The position numbers and the translations under genes were made by a program. Shown in pieces: positions 50,142-58,615 of a stretch of DNA of 64,000 nucleotides. Under the pieces are notes generated by a model. That model saw only the letters and a program-made list of their open reading frames with translations. It searched no databases and was not told the origin of the DNA. The first letter of the stretch is position 1. Every line of letters begins with the position of its first letter. This DNA comes from Polynucleobacter asymbioticus (GTDB lineage Bacteria; Pseudomonadota; Gammaproteobacteria; Burkholderiales; Burkholderiaceae). The DNA is taken from positions 1,122,821 to 1,186,820 of the forward strand of contig NZ_CP061297.1 of assembly GCF_018687575.1 (NCBI RefSeq), in the 5' to 3' direction.

Positions 50142-50786
50142 TCAAATCATGTCAAAGCTCTGCCCTTCGATAGCCAGAAATTCCCTAGTTAAGGCAGCTA
50201 CAGAATGGTAGAGATGCATATCTGGAATCGCCTCTATTGCATCGCACAATTCGTCATACCAAGGACGAACATGGCTGTTGAAAAAGGCGCGTTGGTTTGT
50301 GAGGTTAGAAATCTCGACATCGTCCCCTGCTATGAGATATCTCATGACTTCGCATAAGGCAGATAGATGATCCTCAGTCTCCGTAACCTCTTCAGCCGAC
50401 TCCAGACCAAAAGTATCTAGATCGCGACGGATGTCCACCAAAGGCTTCTCATTTAAATGGCCGGCCATATAAAAAGAGCCATTCAAAATCACATTAGGGC
50501 GACCTACGCTAATGAAATTGCGATCAAATTCCTCATGCCAGGCTTTGGCAGGGTTGTTTTTAGCAACTTCAACTACGCTATGCCAAACCTTAGCCAGGGG
50601 AGCATCCTCCACCTTAGGCTCCTCTCCATCCGGAATCGAGGCTGCTATTTGATCCAATAATTCCTGATCGGGCGGCTGATGAAAGAATCGAGCAATCAAA
50701 CCGTATAAATCCGCTCTAGCCAAATCCTCTGGGAGGCCTACGTCACCCACTTCGGTAGAGGCGCCCTCTTTTATCTGCTCGCTCAT
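50142..50786 (-). CDS. TorD/DmsD-family molybdoenzyme maturation chaperone
   Basis: 214 residues, all-helical. The TorD pattern is seen in ARADLYGLIARFFHQPPDQELLDQIA, the conserved DHLSALCEVMRYLI (for E-x-D-H) and a C-terminal LTREFLAIEG. These chaperones bind the twin-arginine signal of the apo-enzyme and hold it until cofactor insertion; FdhA is the obvious client. Start at ATG 50786 gives a four-base overlap with the polyferredoxin gene; the longer frame from 50819 is not needed. Confidence 0.88.
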   Translation of the reverse strand: MSEQIKEGASTEVGDVGLPEDLARADLYGLIARFFHQPPDQELLDQIAASIPDGEEPKVEDAPLAKVWHSVVEVAKNNPAKAWHEEFDRNFISVGRPNVILNGSFYMAGHLNEKPLVDIRRDLDTFGLESAEEVTETEDHLSALCEVMRYLIAGDDVEISNLTNQRAFFNSHVRPWYDELCDAIEAIPDMHLYHSVAALTREFLAIEGQSFDMI

Positions 50787-52873
50787 AACTCTTTCTTCAC
50801 CATATCGACAACACGACAATCACCGCACATCTTCAGTCTATCGAGTGCTGCGCCAGCAAATGCGCCATGTGCACCCAATTTCACCAGCATTAAATCCACC
50901 ATCTTGGCGGTTCCAAATACTTTGCCGCAGCTGATGCAATGGAAAGGCTTAGTCTCATTAATCTCGACTCTTTGTTTGCGCTCTTCTACCGTCTGCAAAC
51001 GAGGTGCCAAGACTAAAGCTTGCTCCGGGCAAGTTTTGACACAGATGCCGCACTGCACGCACTGCTTTTCAATAAAGGAAAGCTTAGGCTCGTCAAGGTT
51101 ATCTAGCAGCGCACCCTCAGGGCAGCTTCCCACACAAGACATACACAGCGTGCAGGCATCCTTATTGATATTGAGCCCGCCCAAGAAAGAAGATTTAGGC
51201 AGAGCAACCCCGCCCGCAGGAAGCGGTGTTTTAGCTTGCTTTTGTAGATGCTCCAAAACCATCTCAACGGTTTCGCGCTTTTGATTGCTTAAACCGAAGC
51301 TAGCAGGTGAGCAAATTGCTGGCAGAGCGCCGCGCTGACGCAGCTTAGCCATTGCAGTAGATACTGGTTGCAGATCTTCTACGGAGTCGAGTTGTATTAG
51401 TGAGAACCTAGCATCGAAACCATATGCAGCCAAAATCGCATTGCCCAACTCAGTCTGTGTTTCTAGTGCAGCACGATACGATGGATCTTCATCGCCAGTA
51501 AGCAATAGAACTACTTCACCAAAACCATAACTGAGTGCACCAAGCCATAAATCCAAACCGGTGGAGGCGATATGCTCAATGCCGTAAGGCAATACAAAGG
51601 ATGGCAAAGATTCATATTGCTTCGGTCTTAAGTGAGCCAAGCGTCCTAAGGAATCTAGTGCTTGAGTTCCAGCCTTGAGTGAATGTAACAACAAAGCAGG
51701 TGCTTGGGCCTGCTTAGTCTTGGCGCTCTCAGCAGTAAAAACATTGGCAAGCGTTTTAACTTCTTTGCCTTGATGAGTCACGCTTGGGTAGTTGTAGCGC
51801 ATTGCACCAGACGGACAGACTGTTGAGCAAGCACCACATCCCATACAAAGATTTGGATTGACCTCTACAGTGCCTTGCCCGTTTTTAAACAAGGAAGATA
51901 TTGCGCCTGTAGAACAGACATCGATACAAGCGTTGCACCCTACTTTACCGTTACGACCATGTGCGCAAATCTTTTCGGTATAGGCAAAATATTTAGGCTT
52001 TTCAAACTCGCCAACCAAACCGAGCAATTGGTTTGCAACCAAGGATTGCTCGAATGGATCCTGACCAGGAGCAAAGTAACCTTGTGGAGTTTGGCTCATA
52101 CGCATCTGCGGATCAGCGCGCAGATCCATAATCAAATCAAACTCCGAGCTACGTTGACGCTCAACACGATCAAAGTTAATTGCGCCGATACCAGCACATG
52201 CCGTGACACAGTCGCGATGGGATTTACATTTATTTAAATCAATCTGGAACGATTCATCAATCGCGCCCTCAGGGCATACCTCAACACAAGCTCCACAGCG
52301 GGTACACATCTCTGGATCGATTGGGTTTTTCAGATCCCATTCCACAGTAAAGTTACCGAGATAACCATCGAGCTTAGTAAGCTTGCCTGTATAGATTGGG
52401 AAGTTTCTGGCGATTGGCAATGCACCAGGTTTAGTGCATAAAACAGAAACATCAAGAGAGTCACTGAGTTTTTCAGCCCAAGGAAGTGCTTGATCTCCAG
52501 CGCCAACAATGAGCAAGCGGCCTTGGCTTTCATAATTCACTACTGGCACAGGCTCTGCCTCTGGCATATCAGCCAAGGCGAGCAAAGCGGCAATCTTTGG
52601 AGTGGAGTTTTTAGCCTCTTGCGTCCAGCCAGCCACCTCACGAATATTGACAAAACGCAATGGCGCTACCAAAGGCTTTTCAGATTGCTCGGCCAACTCA
52701 CCAAATAAAGCACGCTCTTGAGTGCAAGCAATAACAATCGAGTCGCTACCATCAAATGCTTTGATAACTGAGCCGACTTCCTGTCTACATAAGGAAGTGT
52801 GCATGGTGACGCCTAGAGACTTTGCATCCAAAGGCATGGTTCCATTGCAATTACAGACTAATTTTTGACTCAT
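50783..52873 (-). CDS. Large polyferredoxin of the formate dehydrogenase locus
   Basis: 696 residues. Six ferredoxin-like cysteine groups are readable: CTRCGACVEVCPEGAI at 190, CKSHRDCVTAC at 216, CAHGRNGKVGCNACIDVC at 303, CMGCGACSTVCPSGAM at 343, CTLCMSCVGSCPEGAL at 574 and CVQCGICVKTCPEQAL at 605. There is also a C-N-C near the N-terminus (residues 7-9), a Rossmann-like stretch LLIVGAGDQALP at 120, and two CxxC pairs (646-649, 683-686) that look like a metal-binding knuckle. No signal peptide, so cytosolic. It probably feeds or drains electrons during formate dehydrogenase function or maturation; the true partner is unknown. Confidence 0.85.
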   Translation of the reverse strand: MSQKLVCNCNGTMPLDAKSLGVTMHTSLCRQEVGSVIKAFDGSDSIVIACTQERALFGELAEQSEKPLVAPLRFVNIREVAGWTQEAKNSTPKIAALLALADMPEAEPVPVVNYESQGRLLIVGAGDQALPWAEKLSDSLDVSVLCTKPGALPIARNFPIYTGKLTKLDGYLGNFTVEWDLKNPIDPEMCTRCGACVEVCPEGAIDESFQIDLNKCKSHRDCVTACAGIGAINFDRVERQRSSEFDLIMDLRADPQMRMSQTPQGYFAPGQDPFEQSLVANQLLGLVGEFEKPKYFAYTEKICAHGRNGKVGCNACIDVCSTGAISSLFKNGQGTVEVNPNLCMGCGACSTVCPSGAMRYNYPSVTHQGKEVKTLANVFTAESAKTKQAQAPALLLHSLKAGTQALDSLGRLAHLRPKQYESLPSFVLPYGIEHIASTGLDLWLGALSYGFGEVVLLLTGDEDPSYRAALETQTELGNAILAAYGFDARFSLIQLDSVEDLQPVSTAMAKLRQRGALPAICSPASFGLSNQKRETVEMVLEHLQKQAKTPLPAGGVALPKSSFLGGLNINKDACTLCMSCVGSCPEGALLDNLDEPKLSFIEKQCVQCGICVKTCPEQALVLAPRLQTVEERKQRVEINETKPFHCISCGKVFGTAKMVDLMLVKLGAHGAFAGAALDRLKMCGDCRVVDMVKKEL

Positions 52874-52883
52874 CGATATCTTC

Positions 52884-53441
52884 TTAACTGGTTTTCTTAT
52901 CCACGGGTATGGGGTCGATATCCCCCACTTCCTGAATAGGCATTGGTGTGGATGTTAAATCAGTCTGAGGAGTTAGGGGTAAAGCCTGCTCTTTTGGCTC
53001 AGACACTTCCTTGGCGGAAGTTTGTGTATCCGGAACTTTCTCATCATCCTTGCGGAAAATATTGAGCATGTCTGACTGCACCATGCGTTTGAGCATTTCC
53101 AATGGAATGGGATCCGGTTTGGAGTAATCATCAATATAGATGTCCAGACCATCCATGATGTTGAAGTGTGGGTCTGAGAACATCTTCTTCATCGCTGCTT
53201 GCTGAACTGCAGGATCTACATCCGGCTTCATAAAGGCGGAAAAATCAGGGGCAAAGCGGTCTATTTTCTCCACATCCTCAAGAGTTGCCGATGGAGGTGC
53301 ATCTTGGACATTGGTATTGGGAGTTTCTGCCTCTGAGCTAGATACTAATTCTTGCTTGGGCGGATCGGCGGGTTTTTTCTCAGGCTCGAGCTGCTCTCCA
53401 GACTTGAGACGCGACCAACGATTTAAAAATCCGCCAGCCAT
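52884..53441 (-). CDS. DUF3306 family protein
   Basis: 185 residues. The opening GGFLNRWSRLKSG and the block DRFAPDFSAFMKPDVDPAVQQAAMKKMFSDPHFNIMDGLDIYIDDYSKPDPIP are typical of DUF3306 proteins, which are found with formate dehydrogenase genes. The rest is low-complexity and acidic, probably disordered. No signal peptide or metal motif. Overlaps the DUF3305 gene by one base. Role unknown, likely in assembly. Confidence 0.88.
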   Translation of the reverse strand: MAGGFLNRWSRLKSGEQLEPEKKPADPPKQELVSSSEAETPNTNVQDAPPSATLEDVEKIDRFAPDFSAFMKPDVDPAVQQAAMKKMFSDPHFNIMDGLDIYIDDYSKPDPIPLEMLKRMVQSDMLNIFRKDDEKVPDTQTSAKEVSEPKEQALPLTPQTDLTSTPMPIQEVGDIDPIPVDKKTS

Positions 53442-53980
53442 TAATCCTCCACCCCACGATTAGCGCCTTTGAATGATTCAGGACGATGTCGCTTTTTCGG
53501 CTCAGGGCGGTAATGCTCATTCACAAACTCTTGCAACCAAGAAGCGTGCTCTGCCGATAAAGGAACGTTATCCACCGATTCACCGCCATCTAACAAGCGA
53601 CCCGCTTCGTTGTAGCTCACACAAATGCGATGTGGGACGGCAATCGTAGACTCCGATTTCGCTAGTTCGATAGACTGCGCATCAATATAACGCTCGAGGT
53701 CATCTTCTAAGCGCCACATTACGAACCAACAGGGTTGGGCTGCAGACAGGTTGAGGTAGTAGCCCTCACTTTCATCCGGGAACAGGTTGAGCTCATATCC
53801 AGTGAACAACCAAGACTCACCTTGATCATCGCGGCCTAAAAACTGGCCAACAATTTTTCCCTCATCGGCGGATGCATGATTGAACTGCCCAAAATCTGGC
53901 AATACCTCCTGCGGCGCCCACCGATAGGAAATCCAGGGGTTATCAACGAACTGCTTACGCATGAGAACTGCAAAACGCAT
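53441..53980 (-). CDS. DUF3305 family protein
   Basis: 179 residues. NPWISYRWAPQEVLP, GYELNLFPDESEGYYLNLSAAQPCWFVMWRLED and the end WLQEFVNEHYRPEPKKRHRPESF are characteristic of DUF3305, the standing partner of DUF3306. Beta-rich core with a basic tail; cytosolic. Encoded six bases after mrp and one base before DUF3306, so it belongs to the same operon. Function unknown. Confidence 0.88.
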   Translation of the reverse strand: MRFAVLMRKQFVDNPWISYRWAPQEVLPDFGQFNHASADEGKIVGQFLGRDDQGESWLFTGYELNLFPDESEGYYLNLSAAQPCWFVMWRLEDDLERYIDAQSIELAKSESTIAVPHRICVSYNEAGRLLDGGESVDNVPLSAEHASWLQEFVNEHYRPEPKKRHRPESFKGANRGVED

Positions 53981-53986
53981 AAGGCC

Positions 53987-55075
53987 TTAAGTGTTCTGAA
54001 CCACGATGTTAGGAAATTTACTGCTCATATCTTTTGAAAGCGCCGCTACTTTAATGGCGACCTGTCTTGCAATCGTCTTATAGATTGCACTGATAGCGCC
54101 ATCAGGATCAGCCACCACTGTTGGGCGTCCTGCATCAGCTTGTTCACGAATTGACAAATTGAGAGGCAATGAACCCAAAAAGTCTGCGCCATATTCTTGA
54201 CACATCTTCTGGCCACCGCCAGTGCCAAACACATGCTCCTCATGACCGCAGCTTGGGCAGACATAAGTACTCATGTTTTCGATGATGCCGACAATCGGAA
54301 CACCAACCTTCTCAAACATCTTGAGACCCTTGCGTGCGTCAAGCAAAGCAATATCTTGAGGAGTAGTCACAATGACCGCACCAGTAACAGGCACCTTCTG
54401 AGCCAGTGTTAACTGAATATCGCCAGTACCTGGCGGCATATCCACAATCAGGTAATCCAGATCGCGCCAGCGAGTCTGACGCAGCAGTTGTTCTAAAGCA
54501 GAGGTCACCATTGGGCCACGCCACACCATCGGCGCATCATCATCAATCAAGAAACCAATTGAGCTCGCTTGAAGACCGTGACCCTCCATCGGCTCCATCG
54601 TGTTTTCTTCAATGGACTCCGGTCTACCGGTGATGCCCAACATCATTGGTTGACTTGGGCCATAAATATCTGCATCCAACATGCCCACTTGTGCGCCTTC
54701 AGCAGCTAAAGCAAGAGCAAGATTAACTGCGGTAGTTGACTTTCCAACCCCACCCTTACCGCTGGCTACTGCAATAATATTTTTTACATTCGGCAACAAC
54801 TTGACTCCGCGCTGGACGGAATGTGCAACGATTTGACTGCTGACATTCACGCTGACATTTTTAACCTCAGGTAATTCACGGAGTACTGCAATCACTGATT
54901 TACGAATGGCGTCAAACTGACTTTTCGCTGGATATCCCAGAACTATGTCTAGACTAATATCTCCACCCTCTACACGCAGGTTTTTGACGCTCTTTGCCGA
55001 CACAAAATCCTTTTTTGTATTTGGGTCAACCAAAGCTTTTAATGCTGTTTGCACAGCCTCTACAGTAAGCGCCAC
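53987..55075 (-). CDS. mrp: Mrp/ApbC-type P-loop iron-sulfur carrier
   Basis: 362 residues. An N-terminal MIP18-like (DUF59) domain of about 90 residues is followed by the deviant Walker A GKGGVGKST at 106-113, DADIYGPSQPMMLG, IVDMPPGTGDIQLTLAQ and the cluster-binding CPSCG near residue 273. Such proteins bind and transfer a [4Fe-4S] cluster. First gene of the formate dehydrogenase accessory operon, whose products hold many clusters, so a local iron-sulfur role is plausible beside its general one. AGGAG lies upstream of the ATG. Confidence 0.93.
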   Translation of the reverse strand: MALTVEAVQTALKALVDPNTKKDFVSAKSVKNLRVEGGDISLDIVLGYPAKSQFDAIRKSVIAVLRELPEVKNVSVNVSSQIVAHSVQRGVKLLPNVKNIIAVASGKGGVGKSTTAVNLALALAAEGAQVGMLDADIYGPSQPMMLGITGRPESIEENTMEPMEGHGLQASSIGFLIDDDAPMVWRGPMVTSALEQLLRQTRWRDLDYLIVDMPPGTGDIQLTLAQKVPVTGAVIVTTPQDIALLDARKGLKMFEKVGVPIVGIIENMSTYVCPSCGHEEHVFGTGGGQKMCQEYGADFLGSLPLNLSIREQADAGRPTVVADPDGAISAIYKTIARQVAIKVAALSKDMSSKFPNIVVQNT

Positions 55076-55108
55076 CGAATTCTCCTAAGATAAACAAGCC
55101 CGTGAGGG

Positions 55109-55133
55109 AATCTCAATAAGACCTATTGAGATT
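55109..55133. promoter_or_regulatory. Perfect 10-bp inverted repeat upstream of mrp
   Basis: AATCTCAATA-AGACC-TATTGAGATT, 33 bases before the mrp ATG (minus strand) in the gap between copZ and mrp. It could be an operator for the mrp-fdh unit, a 5'-leader hairpin, or a terminator of copZ lacking a T run. Confidence 0.5.
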
Positions 55134-55203
55134 TATTACAAATAATCAAATAGTGGGTAGATTAACCGCACATGCAAAAAATTGCTAAAGCCGAATTTTA
55201 GGC

Positions 55204-55398
55204 TTATTGAGAAACAGGAAATCCTGCCTCTGTGATTAGCTGCGCTGCTAGCTCATGGGAAAGCTTGGTTTCGAGGCTTACTACCTGTGTTGCTAGGTCT
55301 GCTTGAACTTGGGCCTGAGGGTCTTGAGCCTGAATGGCCCGGGTAACGGCATTAATACAACCACCACACGTCATTCCTGAAACCTTGAGCGTAAACAT
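55204..55398 (-). CDS. copZ: Heavy-metal-binding (HMA) domain protein, copper chaperone type
   Basis: 64 residues forming a single ferredoxin-like HMA domain. The metal loop GMTCGGCINAVTRAI carries the two cysteines that bind Cu(I). It hands copper to the exporter encoded divergently 73 bases away. Length and the beta-alpha-beta-beta-alpha-beta layout are standard. Copper is inferred from the pairing with CopA. Confidence 0.9.
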   Translation of the reverse strand: MFTLKVSGMTCGGCINAVTRAIQAQDPQAQVQADLATQVVSLETKLSHELAAQLITEAGFPVSQ

Positions 55399-55471
55399 AA
55401 CTACCCCTTTAAAGCTGTCAAAACACGGTTGTTGATGGCTTTTTTTCGCCTTGCGGTAGATTATCTTCTAC

Positions 55472-57760
55472 ATGAGCCCCCAAAAACCGACCAATTCAGA
55501 GTTTTTTAGCCTCGATATCGGCGGAATGACTTGCGCCTCGTGCGTGAGTCGCGTAGAAAAAGCTTTGAGCAAGATTCCTGGGGTTGAGGCAGCTACTGTC
55601 AATCTAGCCACTGAACAAGCCAGAGTTCGGATAAAGCGTGGCTCATCTAATCTCGCAGAAATCATCGCCTTAGTTAAAAAGACAGGTTACGAGGCTAAAG
55701 AGAGCTCCGTTCGGGGTAGTTTGGATCAGAAAAGCGTTAAATCTTTTTGGGCAGCCGATGGCTTGGGTCGTGTTGTCTTGAGTTTTCTACTCTCCGCTCC
55801 ACTCTTCTTGCCGATGCTCTTCATGCCTTTTGGCATTCACTGGTCTTTGTCAGGATGGTGGCAACTAGCTCTAGCCACACCAGTGCAATTGATCTTAGGC
55901 TGGCGTTTCTATGTAGCAGGCTACAAATCCTTAATGGCTGGTGCGGGCAATATGGACTTACTGGTTGCTCTGGGCACCAGCGCTGCCTTCGGACTGAGCC
56001 TGTATACCTTGCTCACCTCAAGCCATGCACATGAACTTTACTTTGAGGGATCAGCAGTCATTATTTGCATGGTCCTATTAGGTAAATGGCTAGAGGCACG
56101 CGCTAAGCAACAAACCAGCGAAGCGATTCGCGCCCTACAAAAGCTCTGGCCTGAACATGCCAAAGTATTAAACGCGGATTGTGATCTCAAAAGTAATACA
56201 GGTGTAAGTGACGATCAATACCGCGACTTACCTTTGGATCAAGTGCTGCCTGGAGATCGGGTATTCATACTTCCCGGTGAACGCATTCCAGTTGATGGGG
56301 TCATTATGTTGGGCGCTAGCCACGTTGATGAATCCCTACTCACTGGTGAAAGCGAGCCTGTCAAGAAATTAGCTGAATCAAAAGTCATTGGTGGGGCCTT
56401 AAATGGAGAAGGGTCGCTGATAGTGGCCGCTCAAGCGGTTGGCGTTGAAAGCGTGCTCTCAAAAATCATCAACTTAGTAGAAGAGGCGCAAACACAAAAA
56501 GCACCAATTCAAAAATTGGTTGATCAGGTAAGTGCAATCTTTGTGCCTTCCGTCATGATTCTTGCGCTCATGACTGGCATCGGCAACTGGCTTTACTTAG
56601 ACTCCATCTCTATCGCCATCTTGCGTGCCGTCTCGGTTCTCGTGATCGCATGCCCTTGTGCGCTTGGCTTGACCACTCCAGCAGCAATCATGGCTGGCAC
56701 CGGTATAGCTGCACGCTTTGGCATTCTGATCAAAGACCCACAAGTATTGGAGTTAGCCCACAAACTCAATATAGTTGCCTTTGATAAGACTGGCACATTA
56801 ACTATTGGCAAGCCACGCATGCTTGCCCTACTTCCTTTTGATCACTCCTCTGCCGATGTTGATCAAATACTCGCCACTGCTGCAGGCCTGCAATTAGGTA
56901 GTGAGCATCCTTTGGCTAAAGCCCTCCTGGATGCCGCTAAAGAAAAAGGTGTCGCACCAATTGCTAGCTCATTGAGCAAAGGCTTGCCCGGCATTGGAAT
57001 TGAAGGCGTACCCAGTACGGGTTCTTTTATGGGTCAAACGCTTCGCTTGCAAAGCGTGGCTTCGTTGGAAGGTAGCAGTCAACACAATCTCATTTTGCAA
57101 AAGGCGCAAACCTGTTTTGAGCAGGGTCACACTGTTTCCGTCTTGATGAACTTAGGAGGTAATGACGGGGAAACGTCAACTCCAATTGCTGTAATTGCTT
57201 TTGGAGATGAGCTCAAGCCCAATGCCAAATCCGCGGTTGATGCATTACATGCATTACAGATTCGTACAGTGCTGCTCTCTGGTGATAATTTATCTGCCGC
57301 TACCCGCGTAGGAAAGGCTATTGGGATTGATGAAGTGTTTGCTCAAATCATGCCCGGCAATAAAGCGGAAATTATTCAACGCTTGCAAACTGGTTCCGGA
57401 GGACAACGGCAGTTTGTGGCGATGATTGGTGATGGCGTGAATGATGCGCCAGCACTGGCTGTGGCAGATGTTGGCATGGCGATGTCTACTGGTACTGATG
57501 TCGCAATGCAAGCCGCTGGAATTACCTTAATGCGTGGAGATCCCACTCTAGTAGCTGATGCGATTGATATCTCGAAGAAAACTTGGGACAAGATTCGTCA
57601 AAATTTATTTTGGGCATTTGCATTTAATACGATTGGTATACCGCTGGCAGCTTTGGGTTACCTATCGCCCATGCTAGCCGGTAGCGCGATGGCGCTCTCG
57701 AGCTTCTGCGTATTGAGCAATGCTCTACTCTTAAAGCGCTGGAGCCCTCAGCACGCTTGA
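55472..57760 (+). CDS. copA: Copper-exporting P1B-type ATPase
   Basis: 762 residues. One N-terminal HMA domain (GGMTCASCVSRVEKAL near residue 17), eight membrane helices, the phosphatase motif LTGESEP, the transport motif IACPCALGL, phosphorylation site AFDKTGTLT, the HP motif SEHPLAKAL, hinge GDGVNDAPAL and helix 8 with MALSS, which fits Cu(I) specificity; helix 7 has FN where most copper ATPases have YN. It pumps Cu(I) out of the cytosol. I see no convincing CueR-type dyad before it. The stop is one base from that of the convergent gene. Confidence 0.94.
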   Translation: MSPQKPTNSEFFSLDIGGMTCASCVSRVEKALSKIPGVEAATVNLATEQARVRIKRGSSNLAEIIALVKKTGYEAKESSVRGSLDQKSVKSFWAADGLGRVVLSFLLSAPLFLPMLFMPFGIHWSLSGWWQLALATPVQLILGWRFYVAGYKSLMAGAGNMDLLVALGTSAAFGLSLYTLLTSSHAHELYFEGSAVIICMVLLGKWLEARAKQQTSEAIRALQKLWPEHAKVLNADCDLKSNTGVSDDQYRDLPLDQVLPGDRVFILPGERIPVDGVIMLGASHVDESLLTGESEPVKKLAESKVIGGALNGEGSLIVAAQAVGVESVLSKIINLVEEAQTQKAPIQKLVDQVSAIFVPSVMILALMTGIGNWLYLDSISIAILRAVSVLVIACPCALGLTTPAAIMAGTGIAARFGILIKDPQVLELAHKLNIVAFDKTGTLTIGKPRMLALLPFDHSSADVDQILATAAGLQLGSEHPLAKALLDAAKEKGVAPIASSLSKGLPGIGIEGVPSTGSFMGQTLRLQSVASLEGSSQHNLILQKAQTCFEQGHTVSVLMNLGGNDGETSTPIAVIAFGDELKPNAKSAVDALHALQIRTVLLSGDNLSAATRVGKAIGIDEVFAQIMPGNKAEIIQRLQTGSGGQRQFVAMIGDGVNDAPALAVADVGMAMSTGTDVAMQAAGITLMRGDPTLVADAIDISKKTWDKIRQNLFWAFAFNTIGIPLAALGYLSPMLAGSAMALSSFCVLSNALLLKRWSPQHA

Positions 57761-57761
57761 G

Positions 57762-58568
57762 TTATTTCGGATTCTTGCGCACCAAGTCAATGTCGCCGTA
57801 AAGAGCACGGGTTTCTGATTTAGTGTTATCGGTATCAGTCAGCAGTGCAATACCAATGACATTACCCGGAGCTTCACCATAAGCTAACTTGTAGTCTGCA
57901 GCTAGGTCTCGTTCGTGTTTTTTCCACTCACCCAAACCATCCCAACCAGAATCAACCACAATCATCTTCACTCGGGATGTGTGCGCATTGTTCAATACTG
58001 TATTGATTGGGTTCTTGCCCGACCATACATACATCACTGTGGCGTAAGGCATCTCTTGACCACTAATCAAGCTAGCCATCTCAAAGGTCATCTTTTCTTT
58101 TAAAGGCAGCTTTGACTTATTGCCATCAAAAGCAACCAAAATACGGAGTGGTGCATCGTCATGCTGGCTTTGTGCATTGTCTGCTTGCGGTATCGCGCCT
58201 ACTGCCTTCCACTCCCATTGCAGCCATAAGTTTTGCGCTGAACGGGGGCGGAGTTTAACTGCAAGCCCTGAAGCTGAAGTTTTGGAATTGGCTGCAAGCA
58301 CCGTGCGACCCTGATATTTTTCGAGTCGGTAAATGGTGTTCTTTTTGTAAGGTGCTATACGATAGAAATGCCAACCATCTGGCATGCCATCGCGCGGCTT
58401 CTCAGCAGAGAATTTCGGTAAATCCTCTTGGGCTGGCAGCTGGTCGGCATTAAATGCTTGCCCAGCCTCATTCTCGATGGAATTGCCAGTTAAGCCCGCA
58501 CAGCCAAGCAAAGAGGTGGCCATAGCAGCGAGCAGCAAAAGGGATCGAAAGCTGTTTTTTGTAAGCAT
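57762..58568 (-). CDS. DUF3047 lipoprotein
   Basis: 268 residues with signal SLLLLAAMATSLLGCAG; lipobox LLGC, so anchored at about Cys23. The body has DUF3047 features: GWHFYRI, ASGLAVKLRPRSAQNLWLQWEWKA, HDDAPLRILVAFDG, TVMYVWSGKNPINTVLNNAHTSRVKMIVVDSGWDGLGEW and IGIALLTDTDNT near the end. Likely a beta-sandwich binding protein of the envelope; no activity is known. Divergent from the GT39 gene. Confidence 0.85.
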   Translation of the reverse strand: MLTKNSFRSLLLLAAMATSLLGCAGLTGNSIENEAGQAFNADQLPAQEDLPKFSAEKPRDGMPDGWHFYRIAPYKKNTIYRLEKYQGRTVLAANSKTSASGLAVKLRPRSAQNLWLQWEWKAVGAIPQADNAQSQHDDAPLRILVAFDGNKSKLPLKEKMTFEMASLISGQEMPYATVMYVWSGKNPINTVLNNAHTSRVKMIVVDSGWDGLGEWKKHERDLAADYKLAYGEAPGNVIGIALLTDTDNTKSETRALYGDIDLVRKNPK

Positions 58569-58615
58569 CTATTGAATTGTCCCAAAGAATGGGGTGCTAA
58601 GTCTAAAATCGTGTG

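Noticed and set aside
55432-55462. MerR/CueR-type promoter before copA (TTGATG, 19-base spacer, TAGATT)
   Set aside because: The spacer length fits, but the spacer shows no inverted repeat of the CueR type, so it is likely chance.
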